Part shown: positions 5,665-5,908 of the stretch, piece after piece
How positions within the stretch are numbered: the stretch's first letter is position 1
Layout: every line of letters starts with the position of its first letter
Origin: Gammaproteobacteria bacterium
GTDB lineage: Bacteria > Pseudomonadota > Gammaproteobacteria > SZUA-229
Reading direction: 5' to 3'
Assembly (NCBI GenBank): GCA_029880105.1
Contig: JAOUPA010000117.1
Location: 1 to 5,908 of the forward strand
DNA length: 5,908 bases
Notes under the pieces: model-generated
The model's input: only the letters and a program-made list of their open reading frames with translations
What the model was told of the DNA's origin: nothing
Database searches by the model: none
Program-made: the position numbers and the translations under genes

Positions 5665-5908
5665 TTACAGCTCAGGAGGCGGTGGCGCAATCACTTCACG
5701 CTGACCATTGGACTGGACAGCGCTGACCACACCCGCAGCCTCCATTTCTTCAACGATGCGTGCTGCGCGGTTATAGCCAATTTTCAGGCGACGCTGCACA
5801 TAGGAAATCGAGGCCTTACGTGTCTCAGTGACTATGCGCACCGCCTCATCATAAAGCGCATCAACATCATCACCACCGCCAGCAGGCGCCTCACCCGGTA
5901 ATACCCCC
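5665..5908 (-). CDS. ftsK: DNA translocase FtsK, C-terminal gamma domain (partial, last 80 residues)
   Basis: Reading in frame from 5907 gives 80 residues ending in a TAA at 5667-5665. The segment holds the FtsK gamma winged-helix domain: ALYDEAVRIVTETRKASIS, then VQRRLKIGYNRAARIVEEME, then AAGVVSAVQSNGQREVIAPP and a short tail. This domain reads the polar KOPS sequences and activates XerCD at dif during chromosome dimer resolution. The upstream motor and membrane domains lie beyond the window. A Gly/Pro-rich stretch (LPGEAPAGGGDD) precedes the domain, as expected for its linker to the motor. Two bases separate the stop from lolA. The assignment is firm because the gamma domain is highly conserved and the neighbour is lolA. 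Confidence 0.96.
   Translation of the reverse strand, partial: GVLPGEAPAGGGDDVDALYDEAVRIVTETRKASISYVQRRLKIGYNRAARIVEEMEAAGVVSAVQSNGQREVIAPPPPEL

Noticed and set aside
1..5908. CRISPR array, insertion sequence, tRNA or rRNA gene
   Set aside because: I found no regularly spaced direct repeats, no transposase-like frame with terminal repeats, and no cloverleaf or rRNA-like stretch on either strand.

Overview
The window looks like a gammaproteobacterial chromosome. The strongest evidence is the block at 3681-5908, read on the minus strand as ftsK (3' end) -> lolA -> rarA. This gene order is conserved in gammaproteobacteria, and all three proteins carry clear family motifs. The presence of LolA implies a Gram-negative outer membrane. 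Species cannot be determined from the sequence. By eye, the lolA/rarA block is more GC-rich than the chemotaxis genes, and the gaps around the chemotaxis genes are markedly AT-rich.

Layout. (1) Positions 1-2882, minus strand: a chemosensory operon in the order cheY-like regulator -> cheA -> ParA-family ATPase, the last running off the window start. (2) Positions 2883-3243: a 361-base divergent intergenic region with promoter-like elements on both strands and several inverted repeats. (3) Positions 3244-3615, plus strand: a second single-domain CheY-like regulator, transcribed away from the operon. (4) About 3638-3665: a hairpin flanked by an A-run and a T-run, serving as a shared terminator for two converging genes. 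(5) Positions 3681-5908, minus strand: rarA, lolA and the FtsK gamma domain, packed almost without gaps (2 bases between ftsK and lolA, a 1-base TAATG overlap between lolA and rarA).

How the genes work together. CheA has a phosphotransfer histidine, a dimerisation domain, an ATPase domain and a CheW-like coupling domain, and can phosphorylate one or both CheY-like proteins. Both regulators keep the full phosphorylation set (two N-terminal Asp, the acceptor Asp, Thr and Lys), and both have Trp where E. coli CheY has the switch Tyr. The ParA-like ATPase directly behind cheA suggests that this array is actively positioned or segregated, as with the ParC and PpfA ATPases of other chemotaxis operons. 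CheW, CheB, CheR and receptors are not in the window but could lie beyond its start. The ftsK-lolA-rarA block is housekeeping: chromosome segregation at division, lipoprotein transport to the outer membrane, and handling of stalled replication forks.

I see no convincing wholly new system. The points most worth a second look are the cheA-ParA linkage without an intervening cheB, the noncanonical middle domain of CheA, the diverged orphan regulator and its dyad-rich upstream region, and the insertion point after rarA, where serS often lies in other gammaproteobacteria.
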